A DNA stretch of 64,000 bases. Source: Candidatus Methylomirabilota bacterium. GTDB lineage: Bacteria; Methylomirabilota; Methylomirabilia; Rokubacteriales; CSP1-6. The notes beneath the pieces are model-generated. The model searched no databases and was not told where the DNA came from. It saw only the letters and a program-made list of their open reading frames with translations. The stretch is from assembly GCA_035315345.1 (NCBI GenBank), contig DATFYA010000008.1, positions 1 through 64,000 of the forward strand, written 5' to 3'. Positions 47,524 to 56,265 of the stretch are shown piece after piece. Every line of letters starts with the position of its first letter. Position 1 is the first letter of the stretch. The position numbers and the translations under genes were made by a program.

Positions 47524-49869
47524 CTAGGCTCCATCGCGTCGACGGAGCGTCTCGGCGGAGATCGGCAGCGCGGTGACCGCCACGCCGAGCGGCCGCACCG
47601 CGTCGGCCACCGCATTGGCCACCGCCGCGGGCGCGCCGATGGTGCCGCCCTCGCCCATGCCCTTGTAGCCGCCGGGCGTGAGCGGCGAGGGCGTCTCCAG
47701 ATGTGAGACGGTGAACGACGGCACCGTCGCGGCGACCGGCAGCGCGTAATCCATCAACGTGCCGGTCAGCAGCTGCCCGCTCTCGTCGTAGACCAGTCGC
47801 TCGCCGAGCGCCTCGCCGATGCCCTGCACGACCGCGCCGTGGATCTGGCCCTCGACGATGGTCGGGTTGATCACCGGCCCGCAGTCCTCCACGACCACGT
47901 AGTCCCGGAGGCTCACCCGCCCGGTATCGCCGTCCACCTCGACGGAGGCGACGTGCACCGCCCCGGAGAAGGTCGGGCCCGGCGGATCGAACCGCTCGGT
48001 GGCCTCGAGCCCCGGCGTCAGCCCCTCGGGCCGCCCCTCCGCGCCCGGGGTGTGCGCCACCCGCGCGACCTCCTCGATCGCCACCGCGCGGTCCGGCATG
48101 CCGCGCACGCTCACCCGCCCGTCGCGGAGCAGCAGGTCCGCGGGGCTCGCCTCGAGCATCCGGCCCGCGATGGCCAGCAGCGCTCGCCGCACGGTGGCCG
48201 CGGCGACCGCGGCCGCGCCGCGCTGGGTCACCGCGCCGCGACTCGCGAACGTGCCGCTGCCGCCGGGCGAGACGGCGGTGTCGGGCTGCCGCACCGACAC
48301 CGTATCCAGCGGTACGCCCAGCTCGTCGGCGACCAGCTGGGCGGTGGTGGTGGCGTGCCCCTGGCCCTGCGAGGGGAAGGACATGTAGCACGTCACGGTG
48401 CCGTCAGCGGCCATGGCCACCGTCGCGCCCTCGTGTCCCGGCACGTCGGTCTGCCCGCGCCGACGGTAGGTCTCCGAGCCCATGCCGGTGTACTCGGTGT
48501 AACACGCGATCCCGACGCCCAGGAGCCGCCCCGTCCGGCGCGCGGCGTCGCGCTCGCGCTTGCGGGCCTCGTAGTCGGCCAGCGTGAGCGCCTGCTCGAG
48601 CGCCTTCGGATAGTCGCCGCTGTCGTAGACGAAGCCGGTCGCCGACGTGAACGGATACGCCTCGCGCGGGATCAGGTTGCGCCGGCGGATCTCGGCGGGG
48701 TCCAGGCCCATCCGGTCCGCGAGCAGATCGAGCGTGCGCTCCATCACGAAGGCGGCCATCGTCATGCCCACGCCGCGGTAGGCGCCGATCGGCGGCTTGT
48801 TGGTCGCGAATGCGGCCAGCTCGAACTCGTAGGCCGGCGTGCGGTAGGGACCGGGCAGGATCGAGGCGGTGCCGAGCGGCTCGAGGGCGCCGGTGAGCGG
48901 GTAGATGTGGTAGGCGCCGGCATCCGCGAAGACGCGGGCACGCAGCGCGAGCAGCGTGCCCGCCGCATCCGCGCCCGCCTCGACCTCGACCCGCTGCTGG
49001 CGGGCGTGCGGGGCGGCGGCCAGGTTCTCCCGGCGGGTCTCGAGCCACTTCACGGGCCGCCCGGTCCGCCGGGCCAGCGCGGCCACCGCCAGGTCCTCCG
49101 GCATCACGTACATCTTCTGACCGAAGCCGCCGCCGGTGTCGGGCACGACGACCCGCACGCGCGCCTCGGGCATGCCGAAGGCGCGCGCCACCCCGGTGCG
49201 GATGAGGCTCGGGGTCTGTACGCCCAGCCACAGGGTGAGCGCGTCACCGACCCAGTGCGCGATCAACCCGCGGGGCTCGAGCGGCGCGGCCGAGCAGCGG
49301 TCGTGGCTGAACGTCTCGCGCACCACGTGGGCGGCGGCCGCGAAGGCGGCGTCGACGTCCCCCTGGCGCCCGCGACGCGAGAAGAGCACGTTCGATCCGT
49401 GCTGGGGATGAAGACGGGCCGCTCCCGGGTCCCGCGCGCGGTCCACGTCGAGCACCGCGGGCAGCGGATCGTACTCCACCGCGATCCGGGCGCATCCATC
49501 GACCGCGGCGTACGGGGTCACCGCCGCCACCACCGCCACCGGCTCACCCACGAACCGCACCCGATCCGTGGGCAGCGCGGGCCAGGGCGTGGCCGCGAAG
49601 CCCGGCGCCTCCAGCCGAGCCTGAATGGGCGCGATCACCCCCTCGAGGTCGCGCCCGGTCAGGGCCGTCTCGACTCCGGGCACCGCGAGGGCGGCCGCGG
49701 CATCCACGCCGCGGAGCATCGCGTGGGCGTGCTCGCTGCGCGCGAAGGCGGCGTGCAGCAGCCCGGGCAGCGTGATGTCGTCGAGAAACCGCCCCTGCCC
49801 GGCCAGCAGGCGCGGGTCCTCGAGCCGCTTGACCTGAGCGCCCAGGTAGCGCGGCGCCGGGGTGCTCAG
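47524..49869 (-). CDS. Molybdenum hydroxylase large subunit (xanthine dehydrogenase/CoxL family), CTG start
   Basis: 781 residues when read from CTG 49869, one base after the upstream stop; this gives the family N-terminus STPAPRYLGAQVKRLEDPRL, whereas the first ATG (49719) would remove 50 conserved residues. Molybdopterin-binding motifs: VPDTGGGFGQKMYVMPEDLA near residue 265, PIGAYRGVGMTMAAFVMERT near 370, and the catalytic glutamate in GMGEGGTIGAPAAV near 745. It hydroxylates an aromatic or heterocyclic substrate with water. The usual FAD and 2Fe-2S subunits are not adjacent in the window. Confidence 0.9.
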   Translation of the reverse strand: MSTPAPRYLGAQVKRLEDPRLLAGQGRFLDDITLPGLLHAAFARSEHAHAMLRGVDAAAALAVPGVETALTGRDLEGVIAPIQARLEAPGFAATPWPALPTDRVRFVGEPVAVVAAVTPYAAVDGCARIAVEYDPLPAVLDVDRARDPGAARLHPQHGSNVLFSRRGRQGDVDAAFAAAAHVVRETFSHDRCSAAPLEPRGLIAHWVGDALTLWLGVQTPSLIRTGVARAFGMPEARVRVVVPDTGGGFGQKMYVMPEDLAVAALARRTGRPVKWLETRRENLAAAPHARQQRVEVEAGADAAGTLLALRARVFADAGAYHIYPLTGALEPLGTASILPGPYRTPAYEFELAAFATNKPPIGAYRGVGMTMAAFVMERTLDLLADRMGLDPAEIRRRNLIPREAYPFTSATGFVYDSGDYPKALEQALTLADYEARKRERDAARRTGRLLGVGIACYTEYTGMGSETYRRRGQTDVPGHEGATVAMAADGTVTCYMSFPSQGQGHATTTAQLVADELGVPLDTVSVRQPDTAVSPGGSGTFASRGAVTQRGAAAVAAATVRRALLAIAGRMLEASPADLLLRDGRVSVRGMPDRAVAIEEVARVAHTPGAEGRPEGLTPGLEATERFDPPGPTFSGAVHVASVEVDGDTGRVSLRDYVVVEDCGPVINPTIVEGQIHGAVVQGIGEALGERLVYDESGQLLTGTLMDYALPVAATVPSFTVSHLETPSPLTPGGYKGMGEGGTIGAPAAVANAVADAVRPLGVAVTALPISAETLRRRDGA

Positions 49870-49870
49870 C

Positions 49871-51148
49871 TCAGGGCCTCGCCACGCGGGGCAGCACCTC
49901 GCCGGCCAGCAGCTCGAGCTGCTCCATTCCCCAGTTCAGCGGATTGAGCACGATGTACTCGCAGCCACCCAGGTTGGCGACCTTGGCCGAGATCTTCTCG
50001 GCCAGCTCCTCGGCCTCGCCCAGGAGATAGAACTCCTTCCAGTAGGGTAGGTCCATGCCCGAGTACGTCTGAAAGTGCGGGATCGCGGTCTCCGGCTTCT
50101 CGCCCTTCTTCAGCACCCAGACGAAGTTCGAGTAGACCTTGCTCATGTCGCCGGGCTTGCGGCCGTTGTCGGCCATGAAGCGCTGGATCTTCTCCCAGTC
50201 GCCCCTCACCATGTCCGCGGTCGCGGAGGAGTGCGGCACCCAGGTCTTCGCGTACTTCGCGATCCGGCGCAGCACCGGGTCGATGTTGGTGACGGTCTGG
50301 CCGTACACCTTCTCGAACGGCTGACTGCCCCCGCCGATCCAGATCGGCGGATGCGGGGTCTGCACCGGCTTGGGGTCGATGGTGAGGTTGCGGAATCGGT
50401 AGTACTGGCCCTCGTAGCTCACGTTGTCGCCGGCCCACAGCGCGGTGACCGCCTCAAGCATCTCGTCCATGCGGCGGCCGCGCTCCTTGTGCGGCACGCC
50501 CATCAGCGCGAACTCCTGCTCGTGCCAGCCGACGCCCACCCCGAGCAGGCTGCGGCCGCCCGAGAGCAGATCGAGGGTGGCCCACTCCTTGGCGAAGTAC
50601 GCCGGGTTGCGCAGCGGCAGTACCAGCACCATGGTCCCCAGCTTGATCGTGCGGGTCATACCGGCCAGCGCCGAGAGCAGGGCGAGCGGCTCGAGCCAGG
50701 TGCACGAGTAGGCCGGCGGGGTGAGGAGCAGGTGATCGATGCTGACCGCGCAGTCGAAGCCCAAATCCTCGGCGCGGCGCAGGTAGGCGCCCATCTCGGC
50801 GAGGGTGGCCGTCTTCGCACCGAGGGCGAAGCTCGGGAGGCGCAGGCCGAATTTCAGGTCGCCGGTCTTGGGCAGCGGGGAGATGTCGTGGATGGAGCGG
50901 TCGGCGCGGACGCGCGCGCGGTCTTTCCCACTGCTCTTCTTGGCGCGCGCTGCCGCGTTGCTTCCGTGACTTCTCTTTTCAAGTCGCGCTGCGGCGATCT
51001 TCTTCGCGGTGCGGTTGGGCCTCTTCGCGCCTTTGGCGCTCATCTTGGAGCGCGCTGCCGCGTTGCTTCCGTGACTTCTCTTTTCAGGTCGCGCTGCGGC
51101 GATCTTCTTCGCGATGCGGTTGGGCCTCTTCGCCCCTTCGGGGCTCAT
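49871..51148 (-). CDS. LLM-class (F420-type) flavin-dependent oxidoreductase with repeated basic N-terminus
   Basis: 425 residues from ATG 51148, which overlaps the preceding stop as ATGA. Residues 1-70 are two near-identical 35-residue repeats rich in lysine, arginine and alanine (AKRPNRIAKKIAAARPEKRS and AKRPNRTAKKIAAARLEKRS). From about residue 98 comes a bacterial luciferase-like barrel: KFGLRLPSFALGAKTATLAE, DCAVSIDHLLLTPPAYSCTW, KLGTMVLVLPLRNPAYFAKE and RSLLGVGVGWHEQEFALMGV. This matches F420-dependent or FMN-dependent LLM enzymes. Gene lies between a DUF1185 protein and the molybdenum hydroxylase subunit, so it may take part in ring breakdown. Confidence 0.9.
   Translation of the reverse strand: MSPEGAKRPNRIAKKIAAARPEKRSHGSNAAARSKMSAKGAKRPNRTAKKIAAARLEKRSHGSNAAARAKKSSGKDRARVRADRSIHDISPLPKTGDLKFGLRLPSFALGAKTATLAEMGAYLRRAEDLGFDCAVSIDHLLLTPPAYSCTWLEPLALLSALAGMTRTIKLGTMVLVLPLRNPAYFAKEWATLDLLSGGRSLLGVGVGWHEQEFALMGVPHKERGRRMDEMLEAVTALWAGDNVSYEGQYYRFRNLTIDPKPVQTPHPPIWIGGGSQPFEKVYGQTVTNIDPVLRRIAKYAKTWVPHSSATADMVRGDWEKIQRFMADNGRKPGDMSKVYSNFVWVLKKGEKPETAIPHFQTYSGMDLPYWKEFYLLGEAEELAEKISAKVANLGGCEYIVLNPLNWGMEQLELLAGEVLPRVARP
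50939..51148. repeat. Tandem 105-bp direct repeat (two units)
   Basis: Unit 1 is 51148-51044 and unit 2 is 51043-50939 (minus strand). Each begins with ATG and encodes 35 residues of a basic, alanine-rich peptide; the units differ at a handful of positions. Because both start with methionine, translation could begin at 51148 or 51043. Confidence 0.9.
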
Positions 51149-51714
51149 CGGAGGCCATCCTCTTTCTTCGCTTCCGCGACGGTGAGGCCGCCGACTCGCG
51201 CGTGGGGCCGGCCGCCGTCGGTGACCACGAGGGCGACCAGGATCTCGCCGGCGCGGGGGGCGTCGTTGAGCCGCACCTCCATCGCGTCGAAGTGGGTGCG
51301 CACGAAGGCGGCGTCCTTGTAGTGGAGCGGCACGTCGATGGTGGTGCCGGGGCCGCCCAGCTTCTTGGCGGACGGAATGATGGCCTTGCCCCCGTCCACC
51401 GCGGCGCGGAACGGCGTGCCCAGCGTGGGATGGAGGATCGCGGCGGCGTGCTCGTACTCGCCGTCCGCGCCCACGATGGCCGCCTTGCCGTAGGAGTGCA
51501 CCGGCGCCCCCAGCGCGGCCACCGCGCGTCGGCCGAGCAGATCGCCCAGCTCCTCGCCCGTCTTCACCAGCTCCTGCAGGTCCTCCACGTAGCGGCCCGC
51601 GAACGGGTTCTCGATCACCGCCACCGCCGCGACCTTCCGGAGCGGCCGCTCCAGACGGCGCCCGCCGTCTTCCTGGATCTCTTCCACGACCGTCAGCAGC
51701 TTGCGAATCTTCAT
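51145..51714 (-). CDS. Amino acid synthesis family protein (DUF1185)
   Basis: 189 residues. KIRKLLTVVEEIQEDGGRRL opens the protein; GRYVEDLQELVKTGEELGDL, PVHSYGKAAIVGADGEYEHA and GTPFRAAVDGGKAIIPSAKK follow, the standard blocks of the DUF1185/AA_synth family, which is structurally known but biochemically uncertain. It overlaps the enamidase stop by one base (TGATG). The genes flanking it point to N-compound catabolism rather than amino acid biosynthesis. Confidence 0.85.
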   Translation of the reverse strand: MKIRKLLTVVEEIQEDGGRRLERPLRKVAAVAVIENPFAGRYVEDLQELVKTGEELGDLLGRRAVAALGAPVHSYGKAAIVGADGEYEHAAAILHPTLGTPFRAAVDGGKAIIPSAKKLGGPGTTIDVPLHYKDAAFVRTHFDAMEVRLNDAPRAGEILVALVVTDGGRPHARVGGLTVAEAKKEDGLR

Positions 51715-52889
51715 CAGTGTCCTCCCGCGGCGGGGCCGTGGCCCTTCACGACCTCTGCCGCACGCATGGCGGGCGGAGTGTTTCGGCTCCGCCCGATCCG
51801 GATCCGGCCGTCGATGACGATCATGGAGACGCCGAAGAGATCGCCGACGGTGAGCGCTTCGAGCGCGGTGCGTCCCTGCGAGCCGATCGGCGCGTCCACG
51901 ATGCAGAGGTCGGCCTCGCGTCCGGGCGCGATCACTCCCACCGGCAGCTTGTAGACACGCGCGGTGTTCCCGGTCGCCATGCAGACCGCCTCCTCGGGGG
52001 CCACCGCGCCCAGCGAGGCCAGGTGAGCGAGCACTCGCAGGATGCCCAGCGGGACGACCCCGGTGCCGGACGGGGCGTCGAGACCGATGATGACCCGGTC
52101 GGTGGCCTTCGCTTCCCGGGCGCGGCGCAGGGTGTGCAGCGCGGTCTTGCCGTTGCCGCAGTGGACGATCTCGAGCGCCATCCGCGTGGCGACCAGCCCG
52201 TCGATCTCCCGCTCGCTCATCGAGGTCGTGCCGCCGTTGATGTGACCCACCACGTCCGGATCGGCCTCCAGCACCACGTCCGCGCTGATCGCGTTGGAGC
52301 CCGCGATGGACGGGCCCCCGGTGTGGATGGTCACGGTCATGCCGTGCTTCTTCGCCCACTTCACCATCGGGGCGGCGTCCTTGCCGGTCCGGACCGAGCC
52401 GAGGCCGATCTCCCCCACCAGCTTCACCCCCGCCTTCGCCATCTCCGCGAAGTCGTCCTCGACCATGCCCATCTCGAGGATCGGCGCACCCGCGTGCACC
52501 TTCACCCCGGCCGGCCGCTGGTTGGCGTAGGCCTTCGCGGCCACGATCGCGAGCGCCTTGAGCCCCACGATGTCCTTCGGCCGTCCGGGCAGGTGCACCT
52601 CGCCCGCCGAGATCATGGTCGTGATCCCCCCGTGGAGGCCCGATTCGATGAAGTCGATCGTCCGCTGCCGCGGCGTGAAGTCGCCGAACACGGGGTGGCA
52701 GTGGGAGTCGATGAGGCCGGGCACCACCGTGGTGCCGCGCGCGTCGATGACGGTGTCGGCGTCGCCGTCGAGGCCGCGGCCCACCGCCACGATCTTGTCG
52801 TGCTCGATCGCGATCGTGTCGCCGTCGAGCAGGGGCGCTGCGATGTCCCCCGACACGATCTGCCCGATGTTCCTGATCAAGGTCTTCAC
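51714..52889 (-). CDS. Amidohydrolase resembling enamidase (6-oxo-tetrahydronicotinate hydrolase)
   Basis: 391 residues. Metal ligands in GLIDSHCHPVFGDF near residue 60 and IHTGGPSIAGSNA near 200; also GHINGGTTSMSEREIDGLV, IIGLDAPSGTGVVPLGILR near 295, EEAVCMATGNTARVYKLPVG and SRNTPPAMRAAEVVKG. The last four segments follow the Eubacterium barkeri enamidase closely as I remember it. Enamidase opens the reduced ring in nicotinate fermentation and releases ammonia with 2-formylglutarate. Only 10 bases from livF. Substrate is an inference. Confidence 0.82.
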   Translation of the reverse strand: MKTLIRNIGQIVSGDIAAPLLDGDTIAIEHDKIVAVGRGLDGDADTVIDARGTTVVPGLIDSHCHPVFGDFTPRQRTIDFIESGLHGGITTMISAGEVHLPGRPKDIVGLKALAIVAAKAYANQRPAGVKVHAGAPILEMGMVEDDFAEMAKAGVKLVGEIGLGSVRTGKDAAPMVKWAKKHGMTVTIHTGGPSIAGSNAISADVVLEADPDVVGHINGGTTSMSEREIDGLVATRMALEIVHCGNGKTALHTLRRAREAKATDRVIIGLDAPSGTGVVPLGILRVLAHLASLGAVAPEEAVCMATGNTARVYKLPVGVIAPGREADLCIVDAPIGSQGRTALEALTVGDLFGVSMIVIDGRIRIGRSRNTPPAMRAAEVVKGHGPAAGGH

Positions 52890-52899
52890 GCGCCCCTCC

Positions 52900-53595
52900 T
52901 CACACCGTCAGGTACTTGCGCCGCAGCGACTCGTCCGCCATCAGCGTCGTCATCGGCCCGTCGAAGCAGATCTCGCCCTTCTCGATGATGTAGGCGCGGT
53001 CGGCCAGGCGCGCCGCGAACTTGAGATTCTGCTCGGAGAGCAGGATCGTCAAGCCCTCTCGCTTGAGCGCGGCGATCTGGTCCCCCAGCGCCCGCACGAT
53101 CACCGGGGCCAGCCCTTCCGACGGCTCGTCGAGCAGCAGCACCCGCGGGTTGCCCATGAGCGTGCGGGCCACCGTCAGCATCTGCTGCTCTCCGCCGGAG
53201 AGGCTGCCCGCGCGCCGGCCCGCCAGCTCGTGCAGCTTCGGGAAGAACTGGTAGACCTGCCGCGCGCTCCACACGCCGTCGCCCTTCTGGCCGACCACCA
53301 GGTTCTCCTCGACGGTGAGATCGCCGAAGATGCGCCGGTCCTCCGGCACGTAGCCGACGCCGAGCCGGCTGATCTCGTGGGTCGGGCGGCGGGTGATCTC
53401 CCGCCCGTCGAACCGCACCGACCCACCCGTGATCTCCACCAGCCCCACGATTGACTTGAGCGTGGTGGATTTGCCCGCGCCGTTGCGCCCGAGCAGCGAG
53501 ACCACCTCCCCGGCCCGGGCGGTCAGGCTCACCCCGTGGAGCACGCGCGAGAGCCCGTAGCCGGCCTCGACGCGGTCGAGCGAGAGGGTGCTCAT
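52900..53595 (-). CDS. livF: Branched-chain amino acid-type ABC transporter ATPase LivF
   Basis: 231 residues from ATG 53595 overlapping the livG stop (ATGA). STLSLDRVEAGYGLSRVLHG, Walker A LLGRNGAGKSTTLKSIVG near residue 36, signature SLSGGEQQMLTVARTLMG near 135, Walker B VLLLDEPSEGLAPVIV near 155, and switch SEQNLKFAARLADRAYIIEK. LivF-type ATPases work with LivG. The family covers importers for branched-chain amino acids, amides, urea and aromatic acids. Confidence 0.95.
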   Translation of the reverse strand: MSTLSLDRVEAGYGLSRVLHGVSLTARAGEVVSLLGRNGAGKSTTLKSIVGLVEITGGSVRFDGREITRRPTHEISRLGVGYVPEDRRIFGDLTVEENLVVGQKGDGVWSARQVYQFFPKLHELAGRRAGSLSGGEQQMLTVARTLMGNPRVLLLDEPSEGLAPVIVRALGDQIAALKREGLTILLSEQNLKFAARLADRAYIIEKGEICFDGPMTTLMADESLRRKYLTV

Positions 53596-54362
53596 TCGTC
53601 CTCGCCCAGGTAGACCCGCTGGACCTCGGGATCGGCGCGGACGTGGGCGGGAGCGCCGTCGGCGATGACCCGGCCCTGGTGCAGCACCATGATCCGGTCC
53701 GCGATGGAGAAGACCACGTCCATGTCGTGCTCGGTGAACAGCACGGTGAGCTGGCGCTCGCGGGCGATGCCGCGGGTGAGCGCCATGAGGGCGCCGCGCT
53801 CGGCGGGCGCCATTCCGGCGGTCGGCTCGTCGAGGAGCAGCACCTCGGGGTCGTTGGCGAGTGCCACCGCCAGCTCGAGCTTCTTCAGGTCGCCGTAGGC
53901 GAGGACCGCGGCGAGGCGATCGGCCTGCTCCCCCATGCCGACCTGCTCGAGGAGCGCGCGCGCCTCGTCGCTCTGCAGGCGCGAGGCGGGCTCCAGCAGC
54001 GAGTAGGTCTTGCCCCGATGAGAGAGGCGCGCCACCCGCACGTTGTCGAGCGCGGTGAGGGTGGCGAACGTGGCGGTGATCTGGAAGGTCCGGCTCACTC
54101 CGCGGCGCCACACCGCGTAGGGCGGCAACCCGCTCAGGCGCTCGCCCTTGAAGCGCACCTCCCCCGCGTCGGCGCGCAGCTGCCCGGTGAGCATGTTGAA
54201 GAAGGTGGTCTTGCCCGCGCCGTTCGGGCCGATGAGGGCCCGGATCTCGCCCTTCGGCATCACGAGGTCGACGCCGGCCACCGCCTGCACTCCGCCGAAC
54301 GACTTGGAGAGCCCTCGCGTCTCGAGCACCGGCGGAACGGCGGGCGACGGCGTCGCACTCAC
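53592..54362 (-). CDS. livG: Branched-chain amino acid-type ABC transporter ATPase LivG
   Basis: 256 residues from GTG 54362 (GTGA overlap with the permease stop). VLETRGLSKSFGGVQAVAGV, Walker A LIGPNGAGKTTFFNMLTGQL near residue 48, ISRTFQI-like segment GVSRTFQITATFATLT, the LivG-type signature LAYGDLKKLELAVALAND near 165 and Walker B VLLLDEPTAGMAPAERG. Second ATPase of the same importer. Confidence 0.95.
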   Translation of the reverse strand: MSATPSPAVPPVLETRGLSKSFGGVQAVAGVDLVMPKGEIRALIGPNGAGKTTFFNMLTGQLRADAGEVRFKGERLSGLPPYAVWRRGVSRTFQITATFATLTALDNVRVARLSHRGKTYSLLEPASRLQSDEARALLEQVGMGEQADRLAAVLAYGDLKKLELAVALANDPEVLLLDEPTAGMAPAERGALMALTRGIARERQLTVLFTEHDMDVVFSIADRIMVLHQGRVIADGAPAHVRADPEVQRVYLGEDE

Positions 54363-56185
54363 GGCCGACGCCCGTCGAGCACCCCCGCGATGCCCCGCGG
54401 GAAGACCAGCACCAGCATGATCAGGATCGCGCCGAGCACGATCTGCCAGTAGTCGGTGTAGCGGGTGATGATGGTATCGAGCAGCTTGTACACGGTGGCT
54501 CCGATCAGCGGACCCGACGGCGAGCCCACGCCGCCCAGCAGCACCATCACCAGCGGCTGCACCGACATGGGCGACTCGGTGTAGACCGGGAACACGCTGC
54601 CCTTGAGGAAGGCGAAGATCGCGCCGCCCAGGCCGGCCACGAAGCCGGCCACCACGAACGCGATCCACTGCAGCGCCCGGATGTTCACCCCGAGCGCCTC
54701 GGCCCGCCCTGCGTGATCGCGCGCGGCGCGCAGGGTGAGCCCGAAGGGCGACGCCGCGATCAGACGCAGCAGGACGATCCCGGCCACCGCGGCGACGAGC
54801 GCCCAGTAGTAGTAGCGCGCCGGCGAGGCCAGCCACGCGGAAGGCCACACGCCCAGGACGCCGTTGTCGCCGCCGGTGACCTCGTCCCACTGGTGCACGA
54901 TCGCGTAGACGATCTGGGCGAAGGCCAGCGTGAGCATCGCGAAGTAGATGCTGGTGAGGCGCACGCAGAAGTAGCCGAAGACCACCGCGCCCGCCGCCGC
55001 GACCAGCGGGGCGGCCACGAACGCGACCGGCATCGGCAGGCCCGCGAGCTCGAGCAGCAGGGCGGCGCCGTAGGCGCCCAGGCCGAAGTAGGCCGCGTGG
55101 CCGAAGGAGACCATGCCGCCCACCGCCATCAGCAGGTAGAGGCTGGCCGCGAAGAGGGCGAAGGCGAAGATCTCGACCACGATCGACACCCAGAAGGTGG
55201 GCAGCGCGAGCGGGAGGAGCGCGAGCACGACGAGAGCGCCGAGCAGCCACGCGGGATGAACCCGGCGCGGCGCGACCCCGGGGACCGCACCCCCGCCCGG
55301 CGGCCGCAGCTGGATCTCGGGCCGCCCGAGCAGGCCCCACGGGCGCACGATCAGCACCACCGCCATCACCACGAAGATCAGCACGATGGCGCTCTTCGGC
55401 AGCAGCAGGACCCCGTAGGCGTTGAGCACGCCGATGAGCAGCGAGGCGAGCAGCGCCCCCCACACCGAGCCCATGCCGCCGATGACGACGACCACGAACG
55501 CCTCCACGATGATCGACGTGTCCATCACGGTGGTGAGCGCCAGCCGCGGCACCTGCAGGGCGCCACCGAGGCCGGCCAGGAAGGAGCCGAGCACGAACAC
55601 CGAGGTGAACAGCCGCGACTGGTCCACGCCGAGCGCGGCCACCATCTCCCGGTCCTGGGTGGCCGCGCGGATCAGGATGCCCCAGCGCGTGCGGTGGAAG
55701 AGCAGCCAGAGCCCGAGCGCCACCAGCGGGCCGAACGCGATGATCGCCAGATCGTACGAGGGGAAGAGCTGGCCCGCGACCGCCACCGAGCCGGCGAGCC
55801 CCGGGGCCGCGGGGCCCGTCTTGTTGTCGGCGCCCCAGATGTAGCGGACCGCATCGGCAACCACCAGCACCAGCGCGAAGGTCAGCAGCAGCTGGTACAG
55901 CTCGGGGGCCCGATACACCCGGCGGAGCAGCAGCACCTCGACCAGCCCGCCGAAGGCCGCCACCGCCAGCGCGGCGAGGAGCACGGCGAGATAGAAGGCG
56001 GCGGCGCCGCCGGGAAGCATCGCGGCGAGCGAGTAGGTCAGGTAGGCGGCCAGCATGTAGAAGGAGCCGTGGGCGAAATTGACGATGCGGGTGACCCCGA
56101 AGATCAGGGAGAGCCCCGACGCGATCAGGAACAGGAACATCGCGTTCGCGAGCCCGCTCAGGAGCTGGACGAAGAGGAGGGACAT
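54359..56185 (-). CDS. Fused LivH-LivM permease
   Basis: 608 residues, twice the usual permease length. Residues 1-300 are LivH (LANAMFLFLIASGLSLIFGV, RIVNFAHGSFYMLAAYLTY, FVVVVIGGMGSVWGALLAS). After a linker with RPPGGGAVPGVAPRRVHPAW, residues 320-608 are LivM (MAVGGMVSFGHAAYFGLGAY, MLTLAFAQIVYAIVHQWDEV, AFLKGSVFPVYTESPMSVQP). No stop or frame change separates them. Fusions of this type occur in other bacteria and lock the heterodimer stoichiometry. Confidence 0.94.
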   Translation of the reverse strand: MSLLFVQLLSGLANAMFLFLIASGLSLIFGVTRIVNFAHGSFYMLAAYLTYSLAAMLPGGAAAFYLAVLLAALAVAAFGGLVEVLLLRRVYRAPELYQLLLTFALVLVVADAVRYIWGADNKTGPAAPGLAGSVAVAGQLFPSYDLAIIAFGPLVALGLWLLFHRTRWGILIRAATQDREMVAALGVDQSRLFTSVFVLGSFLAGLGGALQVPRLALTTVMDTSIIVEAFVVVVIGGMGSVWGALLASLLIGVLNAYGVLLLPKSAIVLIFVVMAVVLIVRPWGLLGRPEIQLRPPGGGAVPGVAPRRVHPAWLLGALVVLALLPLALPTFWVSIVVEIFAFALFAASLYLLMAVGGMVSFGHAAYFGLGAYGAALLLELAGLPMPVAFVAAPLVAAAGAVVFGYFCVRLTSIYFAMLTLAFAQIVYAIVHQWDEVTGGDNGVLGVWPSAWLASPARYYYWALVAAVAGIVLLRLIAASPFGLTLRAARDHAGRAEALGVNIRALQWIAFVVAGFVAGLGGAIFAFLKGSVFPVYTESPMSVQPLVMVLLGGVGSPSGPLIGATVYKLLDTIITRYTDYWQIVLGAILIMLVLVFPRGIAGVLDGRRP

Positions 56186-56195
56186 GGCGGGCGTG

Positions 56196-56235
56196 CCCCC
56201 TCACCCTGCCCTCTCCCCCGAGGCGGGGGAGAGGG
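56196..56235. repeat. REP-like palindrome
   Basis: CCCTCTCCCCC and GGGGGAGAGGG around a short GAGGC centre, with CTCACCCTG at its left. It resembles the common REP/BIME-type intergenic palindromes of high-GC bacteria. It lies in the 80-base gap between livK and the permease gene and may protect the livK message. Confidence 0.55.
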
Positions 56236-56265
56236 ACCGGGCGATCATCGGGGGCGGGATCGGGC

